DNA from: Calliopsis andreniformis
Taxonomy: Eukaryota; Arthropoda; Insecta; Hymenoptera; Andrenidae
Reading direction: 5' to 3'
DNA length: 64,000 nt
NCBI RefSeq assembly: GCF_051401765.1
Contig: NW_027480438.1
Coordinates: 7,130,001 to 7,194,000, forward strand
The notes below the pieces were generated by a model. That model saw nothing but the letters and a program-made list of their open reading frames with translations. It was not told where the DNA came from and made no database searches. Each line of letters begins with the position of its first letter. The stretch's first letter is position 1. A program made the translations under genes and the position numbers. This document shows, one piece after another, positions 63,466-64,000 of this stretch.

Positions 63466-64000
63466 CTCATCATTCAACCCTCAACAGTCAGTCCCCAGTC
63501 CTTAATATTCAATCCTCAATCTTCAATCCTCAATACTCAATCTTCAATCCTCAATCCTTAATCCTCAATCCTCAATCCTCAATCCTCAATCATCAATCCT
63601 CAATCCTCAATCCTCAGTCCTCTCTCCTCGATCCTCAATCCTGAATCCTCAATCCTGAATCCTCAAGCTTCAGCCCTCTGTCCTCAACAATCTGTTGTCA
63701 ATCCTCAATGCTCAATAGAATATCATCAATTCACAGTTTTCAATACTCAATACTCAATCTGCAATCTTCAAATCTCTTTCCACAAATATCAATTCTCATC
63801 ATTCAACCCTCAACACTCAGTCCCCCATGCTCAATATTCAATCCTCAATCCTCAATCCTCAATCCACAATCCTCAACCTTCAATCCTCAATACTCAATCT
63901 TCAATCCTCAATCCGCAATACTCAATACTCAATTCTCAATCCTCGATCGTCAATCTTCAATCCTCAATACTCAATCTTCAATCCTCAACCCTCAATCCTC
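63466..64000. repeat. Array segment at the right edge, resembling 14.4-14.7 kb
   Basis: After a short heptamer run, the module at 63715 and the sequence beyond it follow 14452 onward (offset 49263), including the CTCGATCGTC run near 63942. Small changes include TTTCCACAAATATC for TATCCACAAACATC. The array continues past the window edge without a visible boundary. Confidence 0.8.

Larger units (their letters stand above)
1..64000. repeat. Heptamer satellite array, consensus TCCTCAA, spanning the whole window
   Basis: Seen directly: successive 7-bp units TCCTCAA fill the window with no unique DNA between them. Frequent variant units are TCTTCAA, TACTCAA, TTCTCAA, TCGTCAA, TCCACAA, TCCGCAA, TGCTCAA, TCCTGAA, TCCTCAG, CCCTCAA, ACCTCAA and TCCCCAA. 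Variation concentrates in the first three bases, and the CAA that closes each unit is the most constant part. The consensus has no G on the given strand, and the orientation never flips. All other features listed are higher-order patterns inside this array. Tandem arrays of tens of kilobases with nested higher-order repeats are typical of eukaryotic satellite DNA; the host is not identifiable here. No gap exceeding a few bases lacks the 7-bp pattern. Confidence 0.97.

Noticed and set aside
1..64000. Telomeric repeat
   Set aside because: The G-rich strand unit is TTGAGGA, with only two adjacent G. It is degenerate, has nested higher-order structure, and does not match the telomere units I know (TTAGGG, TTTAGGG, TTAGG, TTAGGC). 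A subtelomeric location remains possible.
1..64000. CRISPR array or prokaryotic short tandem repeats, such as the heptanucleotide repeats of filamentous cyanobacteria
   Set aside because: There are no unique spacers between conserved repeats, no cas genes, and an uninterrupted array of 64 kb is far beyond the size of known bacterial heptanucleotide tracts.
1..64000. Transposon or insertion sequence as the source of the A module
   Set aside because: No terminal inverted repeats, target-site duplications or transposase frames are present, and the module is fully in the heptamer register of its surroundings.
1..64000. tRNA, rRNA or other structured RNA genes, promoters and terminators
   Set aside because: The G-poor strand composition excludes stable stem-loops of any length, and no recognisable RNA-gene or promoter boxes were seen. 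AT-rich words such as AATAGAATAT are part of the repeated module.
1..64000. An encoded message or ordered code in the heptamer variants
   Set aside because: The recurrence of variant orders is fully explained by copying of blocks at fixed offsets; no pattern independent of those duplications was seen.

Overview
The whole 64-kb window is one tandem-repeat (satellite) array. I see no gene, RNA gene, transposon, CRISPR array or promoter. The unit is the 7-bp word TCCTCAA, equivalent to CCTCAAT, with TTGAGGA on the other strand. It runs in one orientation from the first base to the last. Many copies carry substitutions, mostly in the first three bases; the trailing CAA is the most constant part. 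Pure satellite DNA on this scale suggests a eukaryotic genome, for example heterochromatin, a subtelomere or a pericentromere. Nothing in the sequence identifies the species, and a prokaryotic source or an assembly-inflated array cannot be formally excluded.

The array is layered. (1) Heptamers. (2) A recurrent 182-bp 'A module' made of 26 degenerate but in-register heptamers. I located 103 anchors (its ATAGAATA-like word) by eye, 252 to 1662 bp apart, plus one module truncated at base 1. Two of the 103, and the truncated one, are a divergent subtype called A'. A shorter 'B cassette' recurs between A modules. (3) Blocks of several modules duplicated at fixed offsets: 2047 bp (6.5-8.1 and 8.5-10.1 kb), 2068 bp (15.9-17.3 and 18.0-19.4 kb), 7971 bp (12.5-17.8 and 20.5-25.8 kb), 2537/2663 bp (27.5-30.0 and 30.1-32.7 kb) and 915 bp (61.6-63.5 kb). 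(4) A roughly 30-32 kb super-repeat: bases 1 to about 25.2 kb return from 32,114 to about 54.9 kb, almost base for base, with a few clean insertions and deletions. From 54.9 kb to the end the same parts are reshuffled.

Two regularities stand out. First, the 7-bp register is preserved everywhere: A-module spacings are multiples of 7 minus the number of 6-bp units that can be seen between them. Second, several duplication or deletion junctions lie inside the A-module core, as expected if A modules serve as the homologous tracts for unequal exchange.

Long forward-strand open frames (up to 784 codons, repeating SSILNPQ) exist because the heptamer has no stop in any forward frame, while each reverse frame has a stop every 21 bp. 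The same peptide appears in all three forward frames, and open-frame ends are set by TGA triplets at fixed positions in the A module. I therefore call no CDS.
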